Source of the DNA: Sva-07 sp963774765
GTDB lineage: Bacteria > Actinomycetota > Acidimicrobiia > Acidimicrobiales > Ilumatobacteraceae
Length of the DNA stretch: 64,000 bases
NCBI GenBank assembly: GCA_963774765.1
Contig: CAVZGP010000009.1
Span: forward strand, 1-64,000
Direction of reading: 5' to 3'
Of the stretch, positions 44,592-53,871 are shown piece by piece. The stretch's first letter is position 1. The number at the start of each line of letters is the position of its first letter. The notes under the pieces are model-generated. The model was not told the DNA's origin. It made no database searches and worked only from the letters and a program-made list of their open reading frames with translations. Position numbers and translations under genes: made by a program.

Positions 44592-45773
44592 ATGACCGTT
44601 CGGCACCCACGATGGACACCGATGGTGGTAGCCGACGTCGTTGCTGTTGCCGGCGAGCCGGTTCGGGCGCGTGCCGGTCGGGGCATGCGCTGGGATTCTC
44701 GACGCAACGAACTCGTCTGGGTCGACAGCGAGGCGGGCCTGGCCCACCGAGCCCGCATCGGCCGCGGCGGTCGGCTACACCTGCTGTGCACCTACCACCT
44801 GTCGGGTCGGCCAGGCTCCGTGACCCCCGTGGCCGGACACGACGACTGGCTGCTCGCACTCGACCGCAGCATCCACCTGCTTCGATCAGATGGCTCGACG
44901 CTGGAACTCGTGTCGGTCGCTCCGCCTGGCGCCCGTCTGCACGACGCGGCGTGTGACCAACGCGGTCGGCTCTGGGTGGGATCGGCCCCCGACGACAAGG
45001 TGACACCGATCGGTGGGCTCCATCGAATGGACTGCGACGGAGACGTCGAGGTCGTCCTGGACGCGCTCATCATGCCGGGCGGCATCGCGTGGAGCCCTGA
45101 CGGCGCCACCATGTACCTCGTCGACAGCGGTTCGCGGCGCGTCTACTCGTTCCGCTTCGATGTCGACACGGGCACGCTTGACGCTCGACGCATCCTGCTG
45201 TCGTTCGAGGGTGACGAGGGCGCTCCCGATGGCATTGTCGTCGACGGGCGCGGAGACCTCTGGATCGCCATGTTCGGCGGCCACGCGATCCGCCACCACC
45301 GCTCCGACGGAACGCCGATCGAGACCGTCCGTGTCCCCGCGGCGCAGGTGACCTCGTGCGCCTTCGGTGGTCGCTCGCTTCGATCCCTCTACGTGACGAC
45401 GGCAGCCGAGGGGTGCGACGACGTCCAGCGAGCCGCCGATCCGAACGCCGGCTCGCTCTATCGGATCGACACCGACACGGCGGGCCCGGCGGTGCCGGCG
45501 TTCCGTCCCGACCACCACTGGTGGGCCCGAGCGGCCCCAGCGGCACCGCCGCAGGCGGCAGGCGACGGGAGTGGCTACGAGATCGTGGTGCGAGGCGGCC
45601 AGGGTTCGATGCTCGAATCGGCACTGCCCGAGTTCGAGGTCACGCAGATCCGCGGCCGGCGCGTCCATCTCGTCGGCAACGTCGTGGACCAGGCCGCCCT
45701 GCATGCAGCGCTCCACCGACTCCACGATCTCCACTTGGAAGTGCTCGAATTGCATCGCCTCAGCGACCCGTGA
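44592..45773 (+). CDS. SMP-30/gluconolactonase-type beta-propeller with extra C-terminal domain
   Basis: The 393-residue product has a six-bladed propeller from about 1 to 305: GRGMRWDSRRNELVWVD, LHDAACDQRGRLWVG, MPGGIAWSPDGATMYLVDS, and GAPDGIVVDGRGDLWIAMFGG. These hold the expected metal-binding Glu/Asn/Asp pattern. The C-terminal 65 residues (YEIVVRGGQGSMLESAL, then RVHLVGNVVDQAALHAALHRL) form a small separate domain like free-standing actinobacterial proteins of unknown role. Members hydrolyse sugar lactones; the substrate here is unknown. Confidence 0.83.
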   Translation: MTVRHPRWTPMVVADVVAVAGEPVRARAGRGMRWDSRRNELVWVDSEAGLAHRARIGRGGRLHLLCTYHLSGRPGSVTPVAGHDDWLLALDRSIHLLRSDGSTLELVSVAPPGARLHDAACDQRGRLWVGSAPDDKVTPIGGLHRMDCDGDVEVVLDALIMPGGIAWSPDGATMYLVDSGSRRVYSFRFDVDTGTLDARRILLSFEGDEGAPDGIVVDGRGDLWIAMFGGHAIRHHRSDGTPIETVRVPAAQVTSCAFGGRSLRSLYVTTAAEGCDDVQRAADPNAGSLYRIDTDTAGPAVPAFRPDHHWWARAAPAAPPQAAGDGSGYEIVVRGGQGSMLESALPEFEVTQIRGRRVHLVGNVVDQAALHAALHRLHDLHLEVLELHRLSDP

Positions 45774-45840
45774 ACGGCCATCGATTGCCGGCTCCACGGC
45801 ATCCGATGGACATCGAGCGGCCCTCGGTAGGCTGCCCGAA

Positions 45841-48462
45841 GTGGGCGGAGATCCAACAGGAACGGGAACGATCTCCCGATCGCCCATCACTTCGAGGGTG
45901 CATCGCCGACGTCTCCTGACGAGTCTCGACCAGGTGCCGCTCGGCGGTGTCGGCACCGTTGTCGCCGGCGCTGGTTCCGGCAAGACCACGCTGCTCGCGG
46001 ACTGGACTCACACACGACCCGACCTGACATGTGTGTGGATCGCGGTTGACGACAGGTGCACCGACCCCACGGTGCTCGCCCGGTTGCTCGTCGCCGCGAT
46101 CGTTCCGGTGGTCGATGGGTTCGCCGAGCAGTTCTCCGACCTCGACGCCAGCGGTGGTGGAGCAGCAGGTCGGGTGTTCACCGCTCGGTTCGTGGTCGCC
46201 CTCGAGGAGCTCGACACCGACCTCGTGATCATCGTCGATGATGCCCACTTGCTCACGACGGGGTCGGCGCTGGCGTTGCTCGACGACATCATTCGGCGGA
46301 TCCCCGACAACGTCCGGATGCTCGTGTCGGCGAGGTACGACCCACCGCTCACCCTCCACCGGCTCCGGCTCGAGGGTCGACTCGTCGAGATCCGCGGGGG
46401 AGATCTCGCGTTCGACCTCACCGAGACCCGCGCGCTCGTGGAGTCGGTATCGGGGGTCGAGCTCGACGAATCGGTCGCCGCGAAGCTCCAGCGCCGCACC
46501 GACGGTTGGGCGGTGGGAACCCAACTGGCGGCGCTCTCGATCCGTCACGCCCCCGACGTCACTCGCTTCGTCGAGGACTTCGACGGAAGCGACGTGCTCG
46601 TCGCGCAGTACTTGACCCGCGAGGTGCTCGACACCCTCGACGACCGCACGCGTCGCTTCCTGATGGCCACGAGCGTGCTTCCGTGGCTGTCGGTCGAGCT
46701 CTGCGGTGCCGTCGTCGACGACATGGGCCCGTCCGAGATCGAAGAGATGCTGGTCCGCCTCGAACAGGAACTGATCTTTGTCGTGCCGGGCAGCGCGCAC
46801 GGCCGTCGAGCCCGCTATCACCGGCTGTTCGCCGACCTCATCGGCAACATCATGCGACTCGACGAGCCAGCCCTCGAGGGCGCCCTTCGTCGTCGGGCAG
46901 CGGAGTACCTGGCCGCTCGCGGTGACGTCGCCGCAGCAGTCGACCAGTACCTCGAATTGCGGGACTCCGAGTGTGTGCAGCACCTGGTGGTCGCTCGGGG
47001 CAGGCCGATCTACGAGCGCAACGAATCTGCCACCCTGGTGCGCTGGTTGCGGGCGGCGGAGTCGATGAGTCAGCATCCGTCGCCTGGACTCGGTGTCCAG
47101 CTCCTCGCGGCAGAGATCGCGGCGCTGGACTCAGTGTCGGCAGCGGCGACGTATTGGCGCATACGAAGTCGGGGCGCGATGTCCGCCGGAGAGGAAGCGA
47201 CGGCGCACGCGCTCTACGGCCTGCTCGGACTCGATGATCTGCCACCCGATGAGATCGACCGCGCTGCTTGCGCGGCCGGACGTTGCCTGGAGATCGCCGG
47301 GGACGACCTGGCTGCCCTGATCGGAGTGGAGGGTCGCTCGGCGCTCGACATGTTCGTTCACTTCATGCCGGGCGTAGCGGCCTTCCATCGTGGCGACCTG
47401 ACCACAGCGATCGACCGGCTGGAAGCGGTTCTCGCCCTCGACGCCATGCAGTATCCGGTGTGGAAGTTCTACGCGTTGGGGATGCTCGGTCTGACCCGTG
47501 CCTGGATCGGCGATGTGGACGTCGCCGAATCGCTGGCATCCAAGGCACTCGACCTCGCCGAGCAGAGCTCTCTCGATCACCACATCGGTGTTGCGTACGC
47601 CCGACACGCTCTCGTTCTGGTGGCACTCGATCGTCTCGACCTGACGACAGCAGCAGAGCACTTGCGCATCGCCGACGTTGCCGTCGAACAGTCGAATCGG
47701 GCGGCGCTGCGCGCCACGCACCGGTGGCTCGACGCGGTCCGAGTCACGCTGGCCGACGGCCCAACCCGGGCGCTCGCCGTACTCGATGCGACGCCGCCGC
47801 CTGCTCTCGGGCCGCCGGTCATCGTCAACGCTGAGCGTGATCTGCGGATCCGGCTGCGCATCGCGACAGGAAATCTCCTCGCTGCCGGCGACCTGCTGGT
47901 CGGTGTTGCCCCAGTGAGTGAGAGCGCCCGCTTCGACCTCGCCCTGGCGTGTGGCGATCTCATCGGTGCGAGGGCGATCCTCGATTCGTGGTCGCCGGTC
48001 GACAACGATCGCCGGGCCCGTCTCGGTCTGCTGGTGCGACATGGGGCTCTGCTGGCCGCTGAGGGCAAACGGCGCGGGGCGCTCTCGGTACTTCACGACG
48101 CGGTGCTGCGCGCGGAGCCGGGGGCGCTGCGCTCTCCGTTCCTGGCGGTGCCGGCGGCCGTGAGCCTGCTCAAGTCCGACGCCACGCTCGCCGGTCAACC
48201 CTTCGCCCGGTCGATCGTCGCCGGGGCACACGTCGCGCAGGGGAGAGGGGCTTCGCACGAACAGTTGATCGACCCCCTCACCGACCGCGAGCGCGAGGTC
48301 CTCACGCTGCTTCCGACCCGGCTGACCAACGCCGAGATGGCCGCGCTTCTCTACGTCTCGGTCAACACGCTGAAGACCCACGTCCGACACATCTACGTCA
48401 AGCTCGACGCCGACGGTCGCGACCACGCCGTGGAGCGTGCGGCTCAGCTCGGGATCCTGTGA
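45841..48462 (+). CDS. LuxR/MalT-type (LAL) transcriptional regulator
   Basis: The ~873-residue product has a P-loop ATPase domain (GTVVAGAGSGKTTLLADW near residue 45, IIVDDAHLL Walker B near 135) and a long helical repeat region. The C-terminal LuxR HTH reads LTDREREVLTLLPTRLTNAEMAALLYVSVNTLKTHVRHIYVKL. This is the MalT architecture, where an inducer binds the repeats. The start is set at GTG 45841 because upstream codons are a shadow of the SMP-30 gene. The inducer is unknown. Neighbouring SMP-30 and the 48595 gene are possible targets. Confidence 0.87.
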   Translation: MGGDPTGTGTISRSPITSRVHRRRLLTSLDQVPLGGVGTVVAGAGSGKTTLLADWTHTRPDLTCVWIAVDDRCTDPTVLARLLVAAIVPVVDGFAEQFSDLDASGGGAAGRVFTARFVVALEELDTDLVIIVDDAHLLTTGSALALLDDIIRRIPDNVRMLVSARYDPPLTLHRLRLEGRLVEIRGGDLAFDLTETRALVESVSGVELDESVAAKLQRRTDGWAVGTQLAALSIRHAPDVTRFVEDFDGSDVLVAQYLTREVLDTLDDRTRRFLMATSVLPWLSVELCGAVVDDMGPSEIEEMLVRLEQELIFVVPGSAHGRRARYHRLFADLIGNIMRLDEPALEGALRRRAAEYLAARGDVAAAVDQYLELRDSECVQHLVVARGRPIYERNESATLVRWLRAAESMSQHPSPGLGVQLLAAEIAALDSVSAAATYWRIRSRGAMSAGEEATAHALYGLLGLDDLPPDEIDRAACAAGRCLEIAGDDLAALIGVEGRSALDMFVHFMPGVAAFHRGDLTTAIDRLEAVLALDAMQYPVWKFYALGMLGLTRAWIGDVDVAESLASKALDLAEQSSLDHHIGVAYARHALVLVALDRLDLTTAAEHLRIADVAVEQSNRAALRATHRWLDAVRVTLADGPTRALAVLDATPPPALGPPVIVNAERDLRIRLRIATGNLLAAGDLLVGVAPVSESARFDLALACGDLIGARAILDSWSPVDNDRRARLGLLVRHGALLAAEGKRRGALSVLHDAVLRAEPGALRSPFLAVPAAVSLLKSDATLAGQPFARSIVAGAHVAQGRGASHEQLIDPLTDREREVLTLLPTRLTNAEMAALLYVSVNTLKTHVRHIYVKLDADGRDHAVERAAQLGIL

Positions 48463-48594
48463 CCGCGCGCCGAGTCGGTGACAACGGTCAGAATCACCCA
48501 TCGAAGGTGATGGCGTATCCCCGTGGCGGGTCGATCATTGAGACAGAATGATGAAGCGCCCACACAGGGCGCGCTTGCCATGAGGAGGCAGACA

Positions 48595-49014
48595 ATGTCA
48601 GAGCCCAACGTTTCCGGTTCCAACCCGACGCACAGTTCGTGGGCGGTCGGATATGCCATGTTCGCATCCGTGCTCCTGCTGATGGCGGGCATCTTCCAGT
48701 TCGTCGCCGGACTCGTAGCGGTCGTCGAGGACGACTTCTACGTCGTTTCGGCCAAGTGGGTGTTCGAGTTCGACGTGACCACGTGGGGTTGGATCCACAT
48801 GTTGCTCGGTGTGGTGCTGTTCCTGTCGGGCGTCGGGATCCTCAGCGGCAATGTGCTTGCTCGCACGGTCGGTGTCATCGCCGCCGGTGTGGCCGCCGTC
48901 GCCAACTTCCTGTGGCTGCCGTACTACCCGGTCTGGTCGATCGTGATGATCTTCCTCGCCGTCGCCGTGATCTGGGCGCTCACCGTCCACGGTCGCGACA
49001 TCACCGACGCCTGA
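48595..49014 (+). CDS. Four-helix membrane protein of the DUF7144 type
   Basis: The 139-residue product has four membrane helices: YAMFASVLLLMAGIFQFVAGL, WGWIHMLLGVVLFLSGVGIL, ARTVGVIAAGVAAVANFLWL, and PVWSIVMIFLAVAVIWAL. A loop EDDFYVVSAKWVFEFDVTTWGWIH is typical of small actinobacterial membrane proteins in this family. Function unknown. The RBS GAGGAGG lies 7 bp before the ATG. It may be controlled by the LAL regulator upstream. Confidence 0.78.
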   Translation: MSEPNVSGSNPTHSSWAVGYAMFASVLLLMAGIFQFVAGLVAVVEDDFYVVSAKWVFEFDVTTWGWIHMLLGVVLFLSGVGILSGNVLARTVGVIAAGVAAVANFLWLPYYPVWSIVMIFLAVAVIWALTVHGRDITDA

Positions 49015-49191
49015 TCGACACGATCGAGCTGGCGTCGGTGATGAGGTGGCGTCGCTGAGACGGAGCGGCAACAGCGTGACATCCGAGTTCGTCGGTCTCG
49101 TCGTCGTCAGGCGACGTCCGAAGTGCGCAGTCGGGTGCGCACGCCGCACTCGATCGGTGGGACGGCACGTAGCAGTCGCTCGCCGAGTCGG

Positions 49192-49446
49192 TCAGGCGTC
49201 TGGCTGTTCGATGGCGTCGAGAAAGGCGTTGACGTCGGCCTCTTCTCCGCCGACGAGCCAGATCGTGAGTTCGCCGTCGCTTTCCTCGTCGTCTTCGTCG
49301 TCCTCCCAGGGCAGCACGCCGTCGACGAAGTAGCGATCGACCGTGATGTCGTCGGAACCGTCCTCGACAGGTGCGATCACCGCGAGTTCGACCTCGGCGT
49401 CAGCCGGCTGGTCGCTGAGGATGTCGATCAATTCGTGAACTCGCAT
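49192..49446 (-). CDS. Small acidic protein, unknown function
   Basis: The 84-residue product starts MRVHELIDILSDQPADAEVELAVIAP. It has an Asp/Glu-rich loop (PWEDDEDDEESDGE) and ends TIWLVGGEEADVNAFLDAIEQ. The first helix pattern, HELIDILSDQPADAEVELA, recalls short proteins that accompany other genes in actinobacteria, but I cannot name it. It reads left with the next gene, with 43 bp between. Confidence 0.55.
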   Translation of the reverse strand: MRVHELIDILSDQPADAEVELAVIAPVEDGSDDITVDRYFVDGVLPWEDDEDDEESDGELTIWLVGGEEADVNAFLDAIEQPDA

Positions 49447-49489
49447 GGCGCTCCCGTGAGGTCGTGGACAGTGTGATCCGGCGGATCGA

Positions 49490-50059
49490 TCAGAACTCGT
49501 CGAGCCACTTCGGTGCGCCCTCGAGCAGGTACAGACTGACATGTTTGCACCGATCGAGCGCAGCTTCGATCGCATCGTCGACGTTCATGTAGACGTCGGC
49601 GAGGTCGACGGTCATCTTGGCCACGATGGACAAGCTGCGCTCGGGCGCATCGGTGACGCTGGGGAACGAGTCGATCGCCGACACCTCGACGGGGAGATCG
49701 ATGCCGCCGATTCCGGCCAGGTCGGTGGCGAGCACGAGCAGGTCGGGTGGCTCGGGCAGCGGTGGCAACGTCCAGGTGAAGATGAGCGGGAATGTGAAGC
49801 CGGTCGGCGGTGGGTCGTCGATCTCGTCGAGTTTCATCACCTCGTCTTCGAAGCCGAGCATGGCCCGAGGGTCGACGTCGAGCGACAAGTGCAGATCGAT
49901 CGGGCCGGCGCAGGCCTCCTCGGGGTGGAGGTCGACCTCCCAGAGCTGGCGGAGCGAGTAGGTCTCCACGAAGTGACGTTCGTCGTGTACGTGAAATCCG
50001 TGGTCGATCGCCTGACTCTTCACGTCGGCGACGAACCCAGCTACGTCGATCACTGCCAT
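49490..50059 (-). CDS. Conserved hypothetical protein
   Basis: The 189-residue product starts MAVIDVAGFVADVKSQAIDHGFHVHDERHFVETY. It is beta-rich in the middle (PIDLHLSLDVDPRAMLGFEDEV, TFPLIFTWTLPPLPEPPDLLVLATDLAG) and helical at the end (MNVDDAIEAALDRCKHVSLYLLEGAPKWLDEF). No signal peptide or membrane segment is seen. I do not recognise the family. It is probably co-transcribed with the small acidic protein after it. The 268 bases to the next gene show nothing else. Confidence 0.6.
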   Translation of the reverse strand: MAVIDVAGFVADVKSQAIDHGFHVHDERHFVETYSLRQLWEVDLHPEEACAGPIDLHLSLDVDPRAMLGFEDEVMKLDEIDDPPPTGFTFPLIFTWTLPPLPEPPDLLVLATDLAGIGGIDLPVEVSAIDSFPSVTDAPERSLSIVAKMTVDLADVYMNVDDAIEAALDRCKHVSLYLLEGAPKWLDEF

Positions 50060-50327
50060 GAACTTCGGACACTACCGCCGTTGGCGATGCGGCCACCCAC
50101 CGACTTCGGCCGAGGATGACATGGGCAGTCTCAGGATCGGGCGGCGAGTTCGGCCTCGATGACGGTACAAATCGGCCGAGCGGAGATCCGCGAGATGACG
50201 AGCGTCGGCGTCGTCCACGGTGGAGAGCAGCCGCGGCAACAGTTGCACGCTGACGACAGCCGCAGTGCGTGGGAGTGCGAGCTTGGAGGGGCAGTTCGTG
50301 GACGATCGAGCACTACCGTCGGCGGCG

Positions 50328-51095
50328 ATGGTCTCTCCTGGTGAAGCCGAGCTCGCCCTCGATCTGTTCGGAACGATCTGTGATGCCACCGCCGCCGTGC
50401 TCCGTGCGACGACCGAGTGGGGTGAGTCGGGTCGCCGGCCCGGTCAGTATCTCGTCGACCTCGACGTCGACGATGTGTGCGTGGCGCCACTGCTCGACGC
50501 CGGCTACTCGGTGCTGTCGGAGGAGAGCGGACTCCAGCATCCTGGCGACGGGTCGTCGGTGCTCGGCACGGTCGTCGTCGATCCGCTCGACGGGTCGACC
50601 AACGCCAGCCTCGGCCTGCCCTGGTGCGCAACATCGCTGTGTCTGGTGGTCGACGGCACGCCGACCGTCGCGATGGTGGCGAACCTGGCGACCGGAGCGC
50701 GCTACAGCGCCGTGCTCGGCGGTGGCGCGATGCTCGACGGCCAGTCGATCAGCGTCGGTCCTGTGGTGCGGCTCGACGACGCGGTGATCGCCATCAGCGG
50801 ACTGGCCGATCATCACTACGGCTGGCGGCAGTTCCGGGCGATGGGTGCGTCGGCACTGGACATCTGTGCGGTGGCGAGCGGATCGTTCGACGGCTTCGTC
50901 GACATGAGCCCCGACGCGCACGGAGTGTGGGATTACCTCGGGGCGGTGTTGGTGGTTGGCGAAGCCGGGGGAGTGGTCGTGGACGCGGTCGGACGGGACC
51001 TCGTCGCGCTCGACCACGTGGCGAGGCGCACGCCGGTCGCGGCAACGAGCCGGTCGCTGCTCGACCACCTGCTCGAGCATCGCGGGCGCAGCTGA
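50328..51095 (+). CDS. Inositol-monophosphatase family phosphatase
   Basis: The 255-residue product has the Mg-dependent phosphatase motifs: LSEESGL with the first metal Glu, VVVDPLDGSTNASLGLPW (motif A, D-P-L-D-G-S-T-N), and near the C-terminus the second motif HGVWDYLGAVLVVGEAGGVV. Relatives dephosphorylate inositol phosphate, histidinol phosphate, PAPS or fructose bisphosphate. Substrate is not clear. ATG 50328 is used; GTG 50298 would add ten codons. Confidence 0.87.
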   Translation: MVSPGEAELALDLFGTICDATAAVLRATTEWGESGRRPGQYLVDLDVDDVCVAPLLDAGYSVLSEESGLQHPGDGSSVLGTVVVDPLDGSTNASLGLPWCATSLCLVVDGTPTVAMVANLATGARYSAVLGGGAMLDGQSISVGPVVRLDDAVIAISGLADHHYGWRQFRAMGASALDICAVASGSFDGFVDMSPDAHGVWDYLGAVLVVGEAGGVVVDAVGRDLVALDHVARRTPVAATSRSLLDHLLEHRGRS

Positions 51096-51256
51096 GCGCC
51101 CGCCGCTGGCGATCGTCCGCCATTCTCTGCGGAATAGGTCCCCGAATCCGAGATGTCTGATCCGCACAGAAGTGCTCGGAGCGAGCCCGAGACGGCTGGC
51201 CGATTCGGAAGTCGAACTTCTTGTTCGGTCGGATCACGATCTCGTAACGTGCCGAC

Positions 51257-51904
51257 ATGAAACGGGCGGAGAAGGCGGACCGGATCGGCGAGATCCTCGA
51301 CGAGTTGTATCCTGAGACCCCGATCCCGCTGGATCACACCGACGCGTACACGCTGCTCGTGGCGGTGGCGCTGTCGGCGCAGACCACCGACAAGAAGGTG
51401 AATCAGATCACCCCGGCGTTGTTCGAGGTGGCGGGTACTCCTGAGCAGATGGCGGTGATGGACCCCGACGAGATCCTCGGCTACATCCGTGAGGTCGGCC
51501 TGGCTCCCACGAAGGCCAAGAACCTGTGGCTCGCGGCGAACAAGATCGTCGACGCCGGTGGCGAGGTCATTGCGGACTGGGGATTCCTCGAGTCGCTGCC
51601 CGGAATCGGCCACAAGACAGCCAGTGTGGTGATGGCTCAGGCGTTCGGAGTGCCGGCGTTCGCCGTCGACACCCATGTCCACCGCCTCGCCGAACGCTGG
51701 GGCCTGTCGAACGGCACGACCGTCGAGCGGACCGAAGCCGACCTCAAAGCGGTTTTTCCGATCGAGACCTGGAACGATCGCCACCTCCAGATCATCTTCT
51801 TCGGCCGCGAGTACTGCCCCGCCCGCCGCCACGACCTGGCGACGTGCCCGATCTGCAGCTGGGCAGCCAGCAAGAAGCGGATCCGCGAGGAGTCGATGCG
51901 CTGA
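51257..51904 (+). CDS. nth: Endonuclease III, altered iron-sulfur site
   Basis: The 215-residue DNA glycosylase removes oxidised pyrimidines. It shows LSAQTTDKKVNQITPALF, the helix-hairpin-helix LPGIGHKTASVV with the catalytic Lys, and VDTHVHRLAERWGL with the catalytic Asp. The usual C-x6-C-x2-C-x5-C cluster loop reads CPARRHDLATCPICSWA: aligned, the second Cys is Leu and the fourth is Ala, though one extra Cys (in PIC) is present. A regular [4Fe-4S] cluster is therefore doubtful. The gene converges on DUF222-HNH. Confidence 0.93.
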   Translation: MKRAEKADRIGEILDELYPETPIPLDHTDAYTLLVAVALSAQTTDKKVNQITPALFEVAGTPEQMAVMDPDEILGYIREVGLAPTKAKNLWLAANKIVDAGGEVIADWGFLESLPGIGHKTASVVMAQAFGVPAFAVDTHVHRLAERWGLSNGTTVERTEADLKAVFPIETWNDRHLQIIFFGREYCPARRHDLATCPICSWAASKKRIREESMR

Positions 51905-51909
51905 GCTCC

Positions 51910-51956
51910 TTCTCGTGAACTCGTTGCGGAACTCTTCGCGCACCAGTTCACGAGAA
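51910..51956. terminator. Bidirectional terminator hairpin
   Basis: TTCTCGTGAAC (51910-51920) pairs with GTTCACGAGAA (51946-51956), an 11-bp stem. It lies exactly between the convergent nth and DUF222-HNH genes. Confidence 0.6.
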
Positions 51957-51960
51957 CAGG

Positions 51961-53199
51961 TCAGTCCTCGGCGATGGTGTCGAGCAGTATCCACTCGTCG
52001 TCGGGCTCCTCACGGAGGAACTTCCAACGAAGTCGACACCGGATCTCGTCGAGTCGGTCGACGGGTCGGCTCGGGCGGGGCGTGCCACCGTGGTCGTGGC
52101 GGTCGCTGTCGCGGTTGTGCGGCGGGCATTCGAGCTTGCCGTTGAACTGGCTCGTTGGCCCATCGGCGGCGTAGGGCACGATGTGGTCGACGTCGCATTG
52201 ATCGGCGGGCACGTCGCAGCCGCTCTTGTGCTGACAGCGCCGGTCGCGAACCTCGACGGCTCGGCGAAGGGCCCCGGTGAAGCTGCGCCGATGCGAGACG
52301 GAGATCACCGTGGACGCGCCGTCGAACAGCACGGTCTCGAGGTCGGCGTCGCCGATCCAGCGGACGAGGTGGCCGGGTGCAACGACGGTGCCGTTCGCGA
52401 GCTCGCACAGATTCGACAACGTCTCGTCGCCGAGGAGCACCGTGAACAATGGCTTCGGGCGTCGCCCGCCGGCTGGTGCGGCCGCCGACCGCGTCGCCAT
52501 CACGACGAGTGCGGCGGCCCGCCGCTGCGACGCGGTGCGGGTGGCACCATCACGTTGGTCGACCAGGTACAGCTCGCGCTCGAGTCGGATGAGTTCGTCG
52601 CTGACGATCGAGCCGCCGATCGGGTCGAGCAGGCCGTTGACCACGACGGTGCCGTCGAGCGTGGACGCCACGTCGAGGTGTGCAGCGTTGCGCTGACGTT
52701 CGCCTCGGTCCTCGGAGGCATCGGCGTCGGCGCGAGTGCACCAGTAGTCGACCATCTTGCGAGCGTCGAAGAAGCGAAGAACCTTGCACTGCTCGACCAG
52801 GGTCTCCTCGTGGTCGGCGAAGCTGGCGTTGCGCCACGGACGGTTCGCCTTGGCGAGCAGGTCGGCGTGATCGGGGGAGAGGTCGCCGGATGCCAGTGCC
52901 GCAACGGTGGCCGGCATCGAGCGGAGCTGTCGGGCGCGGCGTACCTCGGTGCCCGTCGACGACGTCGACGCCGAGGTCTCATTGGCGAGTCGAGCGGCCG
53001 CCGACCTGGCACCGTTGTCGGCCCACACCATGCGCCGGTCCCAGGCAGAGATCGCAGTCGCAGCGACGGCAGCAAGCCGATGGCGTTGCCTCTGGACGGT
53101 GGTGACCAGCTCGTGGAGTTCGTCGTCGGTGAGCCCGGACAGATCGACGTCGAGAAGTGAATCGATCGCTCCGGCCAGGTCGTCGATCCCCTTCGACAT
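51961..53199 (-). CDS. DUF222/HNH endonuclease-like (13E12 repeat type) protein
   Basis: The 412-residue product has the helical DUF222 domain (LSGLTDDELHELVTTVQRQRHRL, ALASGDLSPDHADLLAKANRPW) and a C-terminal HNH nuclease motif in CDVPADQCDVDHIVPYAADGPT ending in CPPHNR. Such proteins are many-copied in actinobacteria and often sit inside or near mobile DNA; their role is not settled. MSKGIDDL is taken as the start. It is on the minus strand after the YdeI-like gene, and both end near the shared convergent regions. Confidence 0.87.
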   Translation of the reverse strand: MSKGIDDLAGAIDSLLDVDLSGLTDDELHELVTTVQRQRHRLAAVAATAISAWDRRMVWADNGARSAAARLANETSASTSSTGTEVRRARQLRSMPATVAALASGDLSPDHADLLAKANRPWRNASFADHEETLVEQCKVLRFFDARKMVDYWCTRADADASEDRGERQRNAAHLDVASTLDGTVVVNGLLDPIGGSIVSDELIRLERELYLVDQRDGATRTASQRRAAALVVMATRSAAAPAGGRRPKPLFTVLLGDETLSNLCELANGTVVAPGHLVRWIGDADLETVLFDGASTVISVSHRRSFTGALRRAVEVRDRRCQHKSGCDVPADQCDVDHIVPYAADGPTSQFNGKLECPPHNRDSDRHDHGGTPRPSRPVDRLDEIRCRLRWKFLREEPDDEWILLDTIAED

Positions 53200-53259
53200 G
53201 GAAGCAGGATAGCACACCAGTACGAGAAGTGCAATCGATCAACAACAAATGTTCGAGAC

Positions 53260-53840
53260 TCAACGATCCCTGAATCCTTTGCCGTCGAGGATCTTCGGAA
53301 CGCACGAGTCGGCGCGTTTCGCCCGGGTCGCGGCCTGCTTTGCACTGGAGATGTGGAGGTGGTATTCACGCTGGCGACCTGGTGTGAGCCCCTCGAACGC
53401 CGCCTCGAGTTCCGGGTCGGCGTCGAGGCGCGTTGTAGCTCCTCGACCAGGACCAACGCTGGAGGGGGCTCGACCTGGCGTCCCGAGTCCTCGATGTCGA
53501 TCGCCTCGACGACGTAGGCGGCGACGGTGTCGGCGAGCCGCGCCACGTCATCGACGGACGTGATGCAGATTCGGCGGGCCGAGCGGGAGTTCGGGCCCTG
53601 GTCCTCGAGCACCTCATCGGGGTCCTCGAGCAATGCGCCTTTGAAGAACATCACGGCCAGGAAGTTCTTCATCTCCTGCAGGATCAGGATGTTGCGGCCG
53701 TCGTGCGAGTAGCACGGCTTACCCCATTTGATCGCTTCGTCGAGCCCACAGTTGGTGAGGATCGGACGCAGCGCCGACATCTCTGTCGGCCAGGTGGTGG
53801 ATCGTTCGATGTATCGGTCGATGTCGGCGTTCGTGGTCAT
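53260..53840 (-). CDS. YdeI/DUF1801-type protein, one frameshift
   Basis: The product of about 193 residues starts MTTNADIDRYIERSTTWPTEM. It shows the DUF1801 core (EAIKWGKPCYSHDGRNILILQEMKNFLAVMFFKGALLEDP). After a shift near 53430 the usual YdeI C-terminus appears in another frame: RLDADPELEAAFEGLTPGRQ and REYHLHISSAKQAATRAKR, ending at 53260. The length is 3n+2, so one base is probably missing. The family is of unknown biochemical role, with possible links to antibiotic-stress response. Confidence 0.8.
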
Positions 53841-53871
53841 TCGGCGAATCGTATTTCACTACCGTGGGGGC

